Shown in pieces: positions 38,582 to 47,023 of a stretch of 64,000 nt of DNA. Numbering within the stretch: the stretch's first letter is position 1; each line of letters begins with the position of its first letter. The stretch covers positions 868,001-932,000 of the forward strand of contig CAVUDO010000002.1 in assembly GCA_963740255.1 (NCBI GenBank), read 5' to 3'. Below the pieces are notes generated by a model, which did no database searches, was not told the origin of the DNA, and saw nothing but the letters and a program-made list of their open reading frames with translations. The stretch is from CAVUDO01 sp963740255 (GTDB lineage Bacteria; Actinomycetota; Actinomycetes; Mycobacteriales; Cryptosporangiaceae). Position numbers and translations under genes: made by a program.

Positions 38582-41500
38582 TCAGCGGCCACCCTGGCCG
38601 CGCGGACCGGCGGGCCGATCCGGCGCCGCACCGGCCAGCAGCTCGGCGAGGTGCACGGCCCGGCGGTCGGTGGAGTGGGCGATCTGGGTGCGGCAACTGA
38701 AGCCGTCCGCCAGCACCACGGTGTCCGGTGCGGCGGCCCGCACCGCCGGCAGGATCGCCCGCTCCCCGACCGCCTGCGCGACCTCGTAATGGCCGCGTTC
38801 GAACCCGAAGTTCCCCGCCAGGCCGCAACACCCCGCCTCCACCGGCTGCCGGACCAGGCCGGTGCGGGCGAGCAGCGCCTCGTCCGCGGCGGTGCTGAGC
38901 ACGGCGTGCTGGTGGCAGTGCGTCTGTACGATCGCGGTCCCCTGGTGCCGGGGCGGCTCCCAGCCGGGTGCGTGCGCGGCGAGGAACTCCGCGAGGGTGA
39001 ACGTCTGGTCGGCGAGCCGGCGCGCGGACGGGTCGGCCAACAGCTCCGGCAGGTCCGAGCGGAGCGCCGCGGTGCAGCTCGGCTCGAGGCCGACGACCGG
39101 CGTACCGGCCTCCAGGTGCGGGCCGAGGTGCCGCAGGCTGCGGCGGGCCACCCGCCGCGCGGTCCCGAGCTGGCCGGTGGAGATCCAGGTCAGTCCACAG
39201 CAGACCTGGCCGGGCGGCAGCACGACCCGGAAGCCGGCCGACTCCAGCACCGCCACCGCGGCCTGGCCGACTCCCGGGCTCAGGTAGTTGGTGAACGTGT
39301 CCGGCCAGAGCACCACCGTCGGCCGGTCGCCCCCCGCGTCCGCCGGGCCGGGGCCGGCCACTTCCGCCCGGTGGCCGGCCGCGTCCATCGGACCCCAACC
39401 CGCCGGCTCGCGACCAACCGGCTCGCGACCAACCGGCCCGCGACCAACCGGGTCGGGACCAGCCACCCCGTCATCGCCGCCGGCCCGGGCCCGCCGGCGG
39501 AACCACCGGACGAACGACTCGTCGGCGAAGCTGGGCAGCTCCCGCTCGGGGGTGACGCCGCCCACCCGCTTGAGCACGGCCGCCGCCCAGCCGGCCCGCC
39601 CGACGGCGTTGACCACGCGCGGCGCCAGCGCGGCGGCCCGTGCCCACAACGGCAGGAACCCCATCGAATAGTGCGACGCCGGCCGCAGCCGCCGCCGGTA
39701 GTGGTGGTGCAGGAACTCGGCCTTGTAGGTGGCCATGTCGACGTTCACCGGACAGTCGCTCCTGCACGCCTTGCAGGCCAGGCAGAGGTCGAGCGCGTCC
39801 CGTACCTCCGCCGAGCGCCAGCCGCCGGTCACCACGCCGCCGACCCGGCCGCCGACGTCCGCGCCACCGGGGTCGGCAACGCTGTCGCCGCGGAGCATCT
39901 CGAACAGCAGCCGGGCCCGGCCGCGGGTGGAGTGCCGCTCCTCCCGGGTGGCCTGGTAACTCGGGCACATCACCGCGCCGGTGGTGTCGCGGCACTTGCC
40001 GACGCCGATGCAGCGGCGGGTGGCGCCGGCGAGGCCGCCCGGGTCGTCCGGGTAGCTGAACACGGTCAGCAGCTCGCGCGGCTGGTAGCCGGCGCCGAGC
40101 CGGAGGTTGTCGTCCATCCGGTACGGACGCACCAGGATGCCGGGGTTCATCCGGTCGTCGGGGTCCCAGATCGCCTTGAACCGCCCGAACAGCCCGACCA
40201 TCTCGTCGCCGAACAGCCGCGGCAGCAGCTCGGCGCGGGCCTGCCCGTCGCCGTGCTCGCCGGAGTACGACCCGCCGTGCGCTACCACCAGGTCGGCCGC
40301 CTCTTCGACGAACCGTCGGAACCGGCCGACACCCGCCTCGCTGACCAGGTCGAAGGTGAGTCGGACGTGGATGCACCCGTCGCCGTAGTGGCCGTAGGTG
40401 ACCCCGCTCAGGCCGTGTCGGGCCTTCAGCTCACGGAACTCCCGGAGATAGGCGCCGAGCCGTGCGGGCGGCACCGCGGCGTCCTCCCACCCGGGCCAGG
40501 CCTCGGCGCCGTCGGCCATCCGGGTGGCGATGCCGGCGCCCTCCTCGCGGATCCGCCAGAGCGCCCGCTGCGCGCGGGGGTCGGTGACCAGCGAGGACCG
40601 CGGCCGCTGGTCGGCCGCGTCGAGTTCGGCGGCGAGCCGGCGGGCCGCCTCCTCGGCCGCACCGGGGGTCGGCCCACCGAACTCGACGAACAGCCAGGCG
40701 TGGCCGACCGGCAGCGCGTCCAGTGCGGCCGACCGGCGGCCCTTCGCCAGCAGCGCCTCGACGAGCTGGTCGTCGATCCCCTCGACCGCGATCGGCGCGT
40801 GGGTGAGGATCTGTGGCACGGCGTCGGCGGCGGTGCCGTCGTCGGGGTAGCCGAGCACCAGCAGCGTCCGGGCGGCCGGCGCCCGGACCAACCGGACGGT
40901 CGCGCCCAGCACGGTGACGCAGGTTCCTTCGGTGCCCACCAGGGCGCGGGCGACGTGGTGCCCGCGCTCGGGCAGCAACGCGTCCAGGGGGTATCCGCAC
41001 ACCTGCCGCATCGGGTAGCCGAGCCGGGTCCGGATCGGCGCCAGGTTGCCGTCGACCAGGCCGCGCAACGCGCGGTACACCTCGCCCGTCCGCCCCGGGC
41101 CGGCAGCGAGCCGGTCCAGCTCGTCCCGCGGGGTGGCTCCGACCGTCATTCGGGTGCCGTCGTGGAGCAGCACGTCCAGGGCCTCGACGTTGTCCGAGGT
41201 CTTGCCCCAGGCCACCGAGTGCGAGCCGCAGGCGTTGTTGCCGATCATCCCGCCGAGCGTGCAGCGCCGGTGCGTGGACGGGTCGGGGCCGAAGGTGAGG
41301 CCGTGCGGCGCCGCCGCGGCCTGCAGCGTGTCGAGCACCACCCCGGGCTCGACCACCGCCCGTCCGGTCGCGGAATCGAGGTCGAGGACCCGGGTCAGGT
41401 GGCGTGAGGTGTCGAGCACCAGTCCCCCGCCGATCGCGTTGCCGACGATGCTGGTGCCGCCGCCGCGCGGGGTCAGCGCGACGCCGTGCTCGCGGCAGGC

Positions 41501-41707
41501 CGCCACGGTGGCGACGACGTCCTCGACGGTGGCGGGCGTGACCACGCCGAGGGGCACCCGCCGGTAGTTGGAGGCGTCGGCGGTGTAGAGCGCCCGGGTG
41601 CCGCGGTCGAAGCGGACGCCGCCCCGCACGTCGGCCCGCAGTTGCCGTTCCAGCCCGGCCAGGTCCACGTCGGACGGCTCAGCCCGTGCCGGCCGGACGG
41701 CGTTCAC
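38582..41707 (-). CDS. Fused FAD-linked oxidase / Fe-S oxidoreductase (glycolate or D-lactate dehydrogenase-like)
   Basis: 1041 residues, GTG at 41707 overlapping the DUF6282 gene as GTGA. The N-terminal half is a PCMH-type FAD domain (TPRGGGTSIVGNAIGGGLVLD, TLGGMIGNNACGSHSVAWGKTSDNV) plus the FAD-oxidase C domain (GVTYGHYGDGCIHVRL, SGEHGDGQARAELLPRLFG). Then come Fe-S parts (CIGVGKCRDTTGAVMCPSYQAT; CLACKACRSDCPVNVDMA) and two CCG heterodisulfide-reductase-like domains (VCCGLTWISTGQL; GCCGLAGNFGFERGHY). This is a GlcD-GlcF type fusion oxidising a 2-hydroxy acid and feeding electrons to the respiratory chain. A Gly/Pro/Arg linker with GREPV repeats (about residues 748-772) joins Fe-S and CCG parts. 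Last gene of an operon with two hydrolases. Confidence 0.92.
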   Translation of the reverse strand: MNAVRPARAEPSDVDLAGLERQLRADVRGGVRFDRGTRALYTADASNYRRVPLGVVTPATVEDVVATVAACREHGVALTPRGGGTSIVGNAIGGGLVLDTSRHLTRVLDLDSATGRAVVEPGVVLDTLQAAAAPHGLTFGPDPSTHRRCTLGGMIGNNACGSHSVAWGKTSDNVEALDVLLHDGTRMTVGATPRDELDRLAAGPGRTGEVYRALRGLVDGNLAPIRTRLGYPMRQVCGYPLDALLPERGHHVARALVGTEGTCVTVLGATVRLVRAPAARTLLVLGYPDDGTAADAVPQILTHAPIAVEGIDDQLVEALLAKGRRSAALDALPVGHAWLFVEFGGPTPGAAEEAARRLAAELDAADQRPRSSLVTDPRAQRALWRIREEGAGIATRMADGAEAWPGWEDAAVPPARLGAYLREFRELKARHGLSGVTYGHYGDGCIHVRLTFDLVSEAGVGRFRRFVEEAADLVVAHGGSYSGEHGDGQARAELLPRLFGDEMVGLFGRFKAIWDPDDRMNPGILVRPYRMDDNLRLGAGYQPRELLTVFSYPDDPGGLAGATRRCIGVGKCRDTTGAVMCPSYQATREERHSTRGRARLLFEMLRGDSVADPGGADVGGRVGGVVTGGWRSAEVRDALDLCLACKACRSDCPVNVDMATYKAEFLHHHYRRRLRPASHYSMGFLPLWARAAALAPRVVNAVGRAGWAAAVLKRVGGVTPERELPSFADESFVRWFRRRARAGGDDGVAGPDPVGRGPVGREPVGREPAGWGPMDAAGHRAEVAGPGPADAGGDRPTVVLWPDTFTNYLSPGVGQAAVAVLESAGFRVVLPPGQVCCGLTWISTGQLGTARRVARRSLRHLGPHLEAGTPVVGLEPSCTAALRSDLPELLADPSARRLADQTFTLAEFLAAHAPGWEPPRHQGTAIVQTHCHQHAVLSTAADEALLARTGLVRQPVEAGCCGLAGNFGFERGHYEVAQAVGERAILPAVRAAAPDTVVLADGFSCRTQIAHSTDRRAVHLAELLAGAAPDRPAGPRGQGGR
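39403..39462. repeat. 15-bp tandem repeat, four units, in the fused oxidoreductase gene
   Basis: Units at 39403-39417 and 39418-39432 are identical (CCGGCTCGCGACCAA); 39433-39447 differs by one base, and 39448-39462 is more diverged. On the coding (minus) strand the repeat encodes GREPV-like pentapeptides in a linker. Confidence 0.85.
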
Positions 41708-42531
41708 GGCGTCACCAACCGTTCGGGCAGCTCGCTCGCGGAGGCCAGCAGCGCACCGCGGTCCAGGCCCTCGCCGGCCAACGCGTCCACCAGCAGGGCG
41801 AGCGCCTCTGGCGGCGGGGGGCTGTCCGGCTGGCCGGCGTCGGAGGAGAGCACGACCCGGTCGGCACCCACTACCCGGACGAACTCCGCCAGCCGCGCCG
41901 GGGGGCAGTCCGGTTGATGGAGCAGCTGGTAGGCGGTGACCTCGGCGAGGGCGCCGTGCGCGGTGAGCGTTCGGGCCTCGGCCGGGCTCATCGCCGGGAC
42001 CGTGTAGCTCGGGTGGGTCAGCAGCACCCTCCGCACGCCGGCCGTCCGGGCGGCCGGCAGCAACCAGCCGACCTCGGCGACGCTCAGGTGACCGGTGGCG
42101 AGCACGGCGTCGAACTCGGCGATCAGGGCAAGGATCTGCCCGACGGCGTCCTCGGTGGTCGGGTCGACCGGGGGGATGGCGTACGCGGCGTCCGACAGCT
42201 TGGCGCGGTGGGTGCACAGCCGGGGCAGGCCGGCCGCACGCTGCGTGTGGGCGTCGGCGGTCGGCATCCAGACCACCCGCCCGCCGCTGGCGAGCGCGGC
42301 CGCCACCGCGGCGGGGTTGAGGCCCCCGGCCTGCTGGTTCAGCGCGATCCCGCCGTACACGGCCAAGCCGCTGGCCCGGCCGGCGGTCCTGGCCCGCCCG
42401 ACCGTCGTCTCGTAGTGCGCCTTGAGTACGCAGCCGGTGAACCCGGCGTCGGCGTACCACCGGACGACGTCCAGGTCGTCACCGAGACGCCGGGCGATGT
42501 CCGGAGCCGCGTGCACGTGCAGGTCGAACAC
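41704..42531 (-). CDS. DUF6282 family metal-dependent hydrolase-like protein
   Basis: 275 residues, GTG at 42531. The N-terminus FDLHVHAAPDIARR has the HxH motif of amidohydrolase/PHP-type metal sites. Further possible ligands are in LKAHYETT, ATGHLSVAEVGWLL, LTHPSY and the C-terminal VLSSDAGQPDSP, which fits a TIM-barrel metal hydrolase with a final Asp. This pattern matches the DUF6282 family, whose substrate is not known. It lies 27 bases after the carbon-nitrogen hydrolase gene and overlaps the oxidoreductase gene by four bases, so the three products probably act in one pathway. Confidence 0.85.
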   Translation of the reverse strand: MFDLHVHAAPDIARRLGDDLDVVRWYADAGFTGCVLKAHYETTVGRARTAGRASGLAVYGGIALNQQAGGLNPAAVAAALASGGRVVWMPTADAHTQRAAGLPRLCTHRAKLSDAAYAIPPVDPTTEDAVGQILALIAEFDAVLATGHLSVAEVGWLLPAARTAGVRRVLLTHPSYTVPAMSPAEARTLTAHGALAEVTAYQLLHQPDCPPARLAEFVRVVGADRVVLSSDAGQPDSPPPPEALALLVDALAGEGLDRGALLASASELPERLVTP

Positions 42532-42558
42532 GAAAGAGCCATCCTGAGCCTCGGGGAG

Positions 42559-43380
42559 TTACTGGTCGCCGCCCTCGTCGATGAGTCGCCGCACCTCCCG
42601 GGCGATCACTCCCAGCCGCGCCTCGCTGAGCAGCGAGTACGTGTGTCGGGCCGACCGGCCCAGCGCCACGTCGATCTCGACGAGCAACAGGTCGGGCTCC
42701 TTGAGCGGGCACTTGGCGACCAGATGCCCGCCCGGGTCGAACACCCGGGAGCCCCCCCAGAACTCGACGTCGGACTCCACGCCAACCCGGTTCACGAACA
42801 GCACCCAGCACTGCAACAGGCGGGCGGCCGTGCGGAGCAGGTCGTCCCAGTACGACTGGGTGTCCATCGTGCCGCTGGCGCTGCACGCCGTGACCAGCAG
42901 CACCTCGGCCCCGTCCTGGACAGCGAGCCACGGCACCACCGGTTGCCAGGCGTCGGCGCAGATCAGTGTGGCGAACCGGCCGTGGGCGGTGTCGAAGGCA
43001 CGCAGCGCCTGTCCCGGGCTGACGTGCTTGCGCTCCTCCCAGGATCCGTAGGTCGGGAGGAAGAGCTTGCGGTGCAGGTGCCGCAGCGACCCGGCACCGA
43101 GGTACGCGGCGCTGTTGTACCGCCGCATGCCGCCGTTCTCGTGGAACCCGATCAGCACGTCCGGCCCGATCTCGGACAGGGCCAGTAGTCGCGGGTCGTC
43201 GGCCCGCAGCGTCTGCCCGGGCGGGACCTGGGCAAGTGCGTAGCCGTGCAGAGCCAGTTCGGGGAAGACCACGATGTCGGCCCCCTGGTCGGCCGCCGCA
43301 CGCACAGTCGCGGCGGCCGCGGCGAGGTTGGCGTCCACGTCGCCGAGGACGCAGTCGCTCTGTGCCAACGCGACCCGCAT
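42559..43380 (-). CDS. Carbon-nitrogen hydrolase (nitrilase superfamily)
   Basis: 273 residues, ATG at 43380 with AAGGGGGG upstream. The catalytic triad of the nitrilase superfamily is visible: Glu in IVVFPELALHGY, Lys in LHRKLFLPTYG and Cys in LICADAWQPVVPW. The DTQSYWDDLLRTAARLLQCWVLFVNR segment is typical of the aliphatic amidase / NAD-synthetase-like branch rather than true nitrilases. It would hydrolyse an amide, carbamoyl or nitrile bond in the cytoplasm. First gene of the operon with DUF6282 and the fused oxidoreductase. The substrate is not determined. Confidence 0.9.
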   Translation of the reverse strand: MRVALAQSDCVLGDVDANLAAAAATVRAAADQGADIVVFPELALHGYALAQVPPGQTLRADDPRLLALSEIGPDVLIGFHENGGMRRYNSAAYLGAGSLRHLHRKLFLPTYGSWEERKHVSPGQALRAFDTAHGRFATLICADAWQPVVPWLAVQDGAEVLLVTACSASGTMDTQSYWDDLLRTAARLLQCWVLFVNRVGVESDVEFWGGSRVFDPGGHLVAKCPLKEPDLLLVEIDVALGRSARHTYSLLSEARLGVIAREVRRLIDEGGDQ

Positions 43381-43450
43381 GATCCCCCCTTGCCGCGCCA
43401 GGCCCGGGTCACCGGGCACTCTGGATCCGTTCGTCGGGCGCGCAGAGGCC

Positions 43451-43485
43451 GGGCGCACCGGCGGGTGATCCCCGCCGGTGGGCCC
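43451..43485 (-). terminator. Strong hairpin after the osmoprotectant transporter operon
   Basis: Bases 43456-43465 pair perfectly with 43471-43480 around a 5-base loop; four more pairs (43451-43454 with 43482-43485) extend the stem beyond a G:G mismatch. It lies 20 bases after the stop of the binding-protein gene and before the carbon-nitrogen hydrolase gene, so it likely separates two transcripts. Confidence 0.7.
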
Positions 43486-43505
43486 GACCTCGTTGTCGCC
43501 TCTGG

Positions 43506-44489
43506 TCAGATGATCTTCTGTTCCTTGAGGAAGTCGGTCACCACCCGCTCGACCGGCTTGCCGTCGACGTCCACCGCGGCGTTGAGCGAGGTCATCGTCT
43601 TGCCGGACAGTTTCGCACTCAACCCGGTGAAGAGTTTGTCGAACGCGTCCTTCTTCTTCTCGTAGGTCTCCTTGCGGATCGAGATCGCGATGTTGTACGA
43701 GGGGAAGAAGCCCTTGTCGTCCTCGAGCACGGTCAGCTTCTTGCCGACGATCTGCCCGTCGGTGGCGAAGACCACCGCGAAGTCACACGAGTCCCCCTTG
43801 CCCACCTGCTGGTACACCAGACCGAAGTCCAGCTGCTTGACGTTGCCGTTGGGCAGGTCGAAGCCGTAGGTCTTCTCCAGGCCCGGCAGGCCGTCGTCGC
43901 GGTTGATGAACTCAGACGCGGTGCACAGCGTCGCGGCAGTCGGGTCCTTCTTCACCAGAGCGGCGTAGTCGGAGACGGTCTTCACACCGTGCTGGGAGAC
44001 CGCGTCGGAGTTCGCCGCGATCGCGTAGGTGTTGTTGGCCTCGGCCGGCGCGATCCAGACGATGCCGTTCTTCTCGTCGGCCTTCTTCACGGCCTCGAAC
44101 TGTTCCTGGGAGCCGGGCACCGGCTTGGTGTTCTTGAGGATGTTGATCCAACCGGTGCCGGTGTACTCGTAGTAGACGTCGACCTCACCGGTCTCCAGCG
44201 CCTTGCGGACGACCGGGGTACCGGAGAGCTTGGTCTGGTCCTTCACGGTCGCGCCGGCGGCCTTCAGGGTCTGGACCAGCATGTTGCCCAGGATGACCTG
44301 CTCGGTGAACTCCTTCGAGCCCACCGTGATCGACACGCCCTTGAGGTCGACGCCGCTGGTGAGCGAACCAGCGCTTGCGTCGACCTTGTCCTCGCTCCCG
44401 CCTCCGCAACCGGCCGCGACGGCGATGAGGCCGAAGGCCACCACCGCCGCTCCGACCCGGCGACCCAGGCGACTCCGTGCTGTGCGCAT
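43506..44489 (-). CDS. Osmoprotectant-type ABC transporter substrate-binding lipoprotein
   Basis: 327 residues, ATG at 44489 with AAGGAAT upstream. A signal peptide ends in a lipobox (VAAGC), followed by a Gly/Ser linker. The body is an OpuAC/ProX type II fold: ITVGSKEFTEQVILGNMLVQTLKAAG at the start, YYEYTGTGWINILKN, with aromatic residues of the sort that cage quaternary ammonium ligands, and CDFAVVFATDGQIVGKKLTVLEDDKGFFPSYNIAI. Relatives bind glycine betaine, choline, carnitine or related compounds. It is the last gene of the transporter operon, 59 bases after the permease. The exact ligand is unknown, and the hydrolase neighbours suggest a nutrient rather than only an osmolyte. Confidence 0.9.
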   Translation of the reverse strand: MRTARSRLGRRVGAAVVAFGLIAVAAGCGGGSEDKVDASAGSLTSGVDLKGVSITVGSKEFTEQVILGNMLVQTLKAAGATVKDQTKLSGTPVVRKALETGEVDVYYEYTGTGWINILKNTKPVPGSQEQFEAVKKADEKNGIVWIAPAEANNTYAIAANSDAVSQHGVKTVSDYAALVKKDPTAATLCTASEFINRDDGLPGLEKTYGFDLPNGNVKQLDFGLVYQQVGKGDSCDFAVVFATDGQIVGKKLTVLEDDKGFFPSYNIAISIRKETYEKKKDAFDKLFTGLSAKLSGKTMTSLNAAVDVDGKPVERVVTDFLKEQKII

Positions 44490-44548
44490 AACATTCCTTC
44501 TCTCTCGTCACTCCGGACACCGACGCTGGTGTTCCGGAGGCGGTTCGG

Positions 44549-45358
44549 TTAAAGCCCGCGGGGGGAGAGCAGCTCCTCGGCGACTCCCGCGACATAGTCG
44601 ACGAACAGCGCCAGGACCGCGGTCATCACGCTCCCGGCGATCAACACCGTGGAGCGATACTGCACGATGCCGTTGTAGATGATGTTGCCGAGCCCCCCCG
44701 CGTCGGTCAGCACAGCGATCGCCGCCGTACCCACGTTGATCACCAGCGCGGTGCGCACACCGGCGAGCATCACCGGTACCGCCAGCGGCAACTCGATCCG
44801 GCCGAGCACCGCCACCGTGGTCATGCCCATCCCGCGGCCGGCCTCCTTCACCGCCGGATCGACCTGGCGCAGGCCCACCATGGTGTTCCGCAGCACCGGC
44901 AGGAACGCGTAGACCACCAGCGCGATCACGGCGTACCTGAAGCCGACGTCCCAGACGATCGCGAGCAGCACGAGCACCCCGATGCTGGGTACTGCCTGCC
45001 CGATGTTGGCGATACCCAGGAAGATCGGCACCACCGGCCGGGCGAAGGACCGGGTCAGCAGGACGCCGAGCGGAATCGCGATGCCGACCACCAGCACCGT
45101 GGACAGGGCCACGAGCTGGATGTGCCGAACCACTGCCTCGGTGATGACCGTCGAGTTGAGCAGCCGCTGCTCGATGCTGTCCAGCGTCTGGCTGCCGACC
45201 CAGAGGTAGAGGAGGACGCAGGCGGCCAGCAGGAACGCCGGCATCGCCAGGTAGCGCCGAAGCACGGCCGCCAGCGAGCGTCGCGGACCTCGGGAGGCGG
45301 GCGGCAGCGCCAACGGATCGGCGATGTCCACCGTGGCCAGCGCCGCGGGGGTGCTCAT
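44549..45358 (-). CDS. Osmoprotectant-type ABC transporter permease (larger)
   Basis: 269 residues, ATG at 45358 overlapping the ATPase gene as ATGA. About six hydrophobic segments are present. The EAA-type loop reads AGRGMGMTTVAVLGRIELPLAVPVMLAG, and the conserved NIGQAVPSIGVLVLLAI and GGLGNIIYNGIVQY motifs match OpuCB/OpuCD permeases. It has an N-terminal extension of about 45 residues. It forms a heterodimeric channel with the other permease (46340-46993). Confidence 0.92.
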   Translation of the reverse strand: MSTPAALATVDIADPLALPPASRGPRRSLAAVLRRYLAMPAFLLAACVLLYLWVGSQTLDSIEQRLLNSTVITEAVVRHIQLVALSTVLVVGIAIPLGVLLTRSFARPVVPIFLGIANIGQAVPSIGVLVLLAIVWDVGFRYAVIALVVYAFLPVLRNTMVGLRQVDPAVKEAGRGMGMTTVAVLGRIELPLAVPVMLAGVRTALVINVGTAAIAVLTDAGGLGNIIYNGIVQYRSTVLIAGSVMTAVLALFVDYVAGVAEELLSPRGL

Positions 45359-46347
45359 GCGGGCTGACCGGACTCGGCGGCCGGCACCTCACCGGCCGCG
45401 GTGAGGACGTTGTCCATCCGGACCGACCCGATGCATGTACCGTCCTCGCCGACCACCCGCACCTGGTCGGACCGGCCGCGCAGCATCGCGTCGAGGGCAT
45501 CGGCGAGCGTGGCCGCCAACGGGATGACGATCTCGTCCGGCTCCCGCGGGCCGCGGGTGCCCTCGTCCACGCACGGACCGACCGGCAACAGGTCGAGGCG
45601 ACGCAGGGCCGCGCCCGAGCCGATGAAGTCGCTCACGAACGCGTCGGCCGGCCCGGACAGAATCGCTTCGGGGGTGTCGTACTGGGCGATGATCGAGCGC
45701 TCCCGCAGGATCGCGATGCGGTCGCCCATCTTGATCGCCTCGCCGATGTCGTGGGTGACGAAGACGATGGTCTTGCGGATCTCCCGCTGCAACCGGAGGA
45801 ACTCGTCCTGCAACCGGCTCCGGGTGATCGGGTCGATGGCGCCGAACGGTTCGTCCATCAGCATCACCGGCGGGTCCGCCGCCAGCGCCCTGGCCACCCC
45901 GACCCGCTGCCGCTGCCCACCGGAGAGCTGTTTGGGGTAGCGGGCGCGGTAACTCGGGTCGAGGCCGATCAGCTCGAGCAGCTCGTCCACCCGGGCGTCG
46001 ACCCGCGCCTTGGGCCAGCCCAACATCCGCGGCACGGTGGCGATGTTGTCGCCGATCCGCTGGTGCGGGAACAGGCCGATCTGCTGGATGACGTATCCGA
46101 TCCGACGGCGCAGCTGGTCGGGGTTGGTCCGGGTGACGTCCTCGCCCTCCAGGAAGATCCGGCCCGAGGACGGCTCGATGATGCGGTTGATCAGCTTCAT
46201 CGTGGTGGTCTTCCCGCAGCCGGACGGACCGACCAGGATCACGATCTCGCCTTCCGGCACGTCCAGGTCGAGCTCATCGACCGCTGCCTGGGACTGCCCC
46301 GGAAAGTGCTTGGTCAGCTTCTCCAGGCGGATCATGGGTTCAGACAC
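45355..46347 (-). CDS. Osmoprotectant-type ABC transporter ATPase with CBS region
   Basis: 330 residues, GTG at 46347, overlapping the upstream permease by 8 bases. Walker A GPSGCGKTT, Q-loop IGYVIQQIGLFPHQRIGDN, signature LSGGQRQRVGVARAL, Walker B VMLMDEPFGAIDP, and switch VFVTHDIGEAIKMGDRI, all typical of ProV/OpuCA. The C-terminal part (about 260-320) resembles one CBS domain (IPLAATLADALDAMLRG, then VVGEDGTCIGSVRMDNVL) rather than the usual pair. CBS domains in OpuA-type ATPases sense ionic strength, so sensing here may be altered. Confidence 0.93.
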   Translation of the reverse strand: MSEPMIRLEKLTKHFPGQSQAAVDELDLDVPEGEIVILVGPSGCGKTTTMKLINRIIEPSSGRIFLEGEDVTRTNPDQLRRRIGYVIQQIGLFPHQRIGDNIATVPRMLGWPKARVDARVDELLELIGLDPSYRARYPKQLSGGQRQRVGVARALAADPPVMLMDEPFGAIDPITRSRLQDEFLRLQREIRKTIVFVTHDIGEAIKMGDRIAILRERSIIAQYDTPEAILSGPADAFVSDFIGSGAALRRLDLLPVGPCVDEGTRGPREPDEIVIPLAATLADALDAMLRGRSDQVRVVGEDGTCIGSVRMDNVLTAAGEVPAAESGQPA

Positions 46348-46993
46348 GGATACCTCGCGAGGTCGAAAGCCGATTGAGCAGGAGGAAGGCAGCGTCGAGG
46401 AGCAACCCGAGCAGGACCACCCCGAGGGTGCCCGCCACCGCCTCGTTCAGGGCGATCGGGCTGCCGATGCGGCGCAGCCCGTCGAAGATCAGCACCCCCA
46501 GACCGGGGCCGTTGACGATCACTCCGAGCGCCGCGATACCGACCACGATCATCGCCGAGACCCGGACTCCGGTGATGATGACCGGCCAGGCCAGCGGCAG
46601 CTCGATCCGGAACAACCGGCGCCAACGGCCCATGCCCATGCCCTGGGCGGACTCGACGATCGCCGGGTCGACCCCGAGCAGTCCGGTGACCGTGTTACGG
46701 ACGATCGGCAGCAGCGAGTAGAGCGTGAGCGCAACGATCACGGACCGCTCGCCCAGCCCGAGGGGCTTGATCGTGACCAGCAGCGAGTAGAGAGCCAACG
46801 AGGGGATCGTGAGGATGAGCCCGGTGACGCCCGTGGCGGTGGACCGCAACCGGGGGCTTCGGTAGGACACCACTCCCAGCGTGATGCCGATCAGCGTGCC
46901 CAGGGCGATCGCGATGAGCACCACCCGGAGATGGTCGAGCGTGTGTCTGGCTACGTCCTCTTGGTAGTAGTCCAGGTATTCCAGAAAGGTCAT
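46340..46993 (-). CDS. Osmoprotectant-type ABC transporter permease (smaller)
   Basis: 217 residues, ATG at 46993. About five hydrophobic segments; the loop SAQGMGMGRWRRLFRIELPLAWPVIITG docks to the ATPase, and LILTIPSLALYSLLVTI and GPGLGVLIFDGL match the OpuC-type permeases. It starts 30 bases after the alpha/beta hydrolase gene with no promoter visible between, so the hydrolase and the transporter are probably cotranscribed. Confidence 0.92.
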   Translation of the reverse strand: MTFLEYLDYYQEDVARHTLDHLRVVLIAIALGTLIGITLGVVSYRSPRLRSTATGVTGLILTIPSLALYSLLVTIKPLGLGERSVIVALTLYSLLPIVRNTVTGLLGVDPAIVESAQGMGMGRWRRLFRIELPLAWPVIITGVRVSAMIVVGIAALGVIVNGPGLGVLIFDGLRRIGSPIALNEAVAGTLGVVLLGLLLDAAFLLLNRLSTSRGIRV

Positions 46994-47023
46994 CGCATCT
47001 CTTCCGCCCCGGGATCCGTCGCG

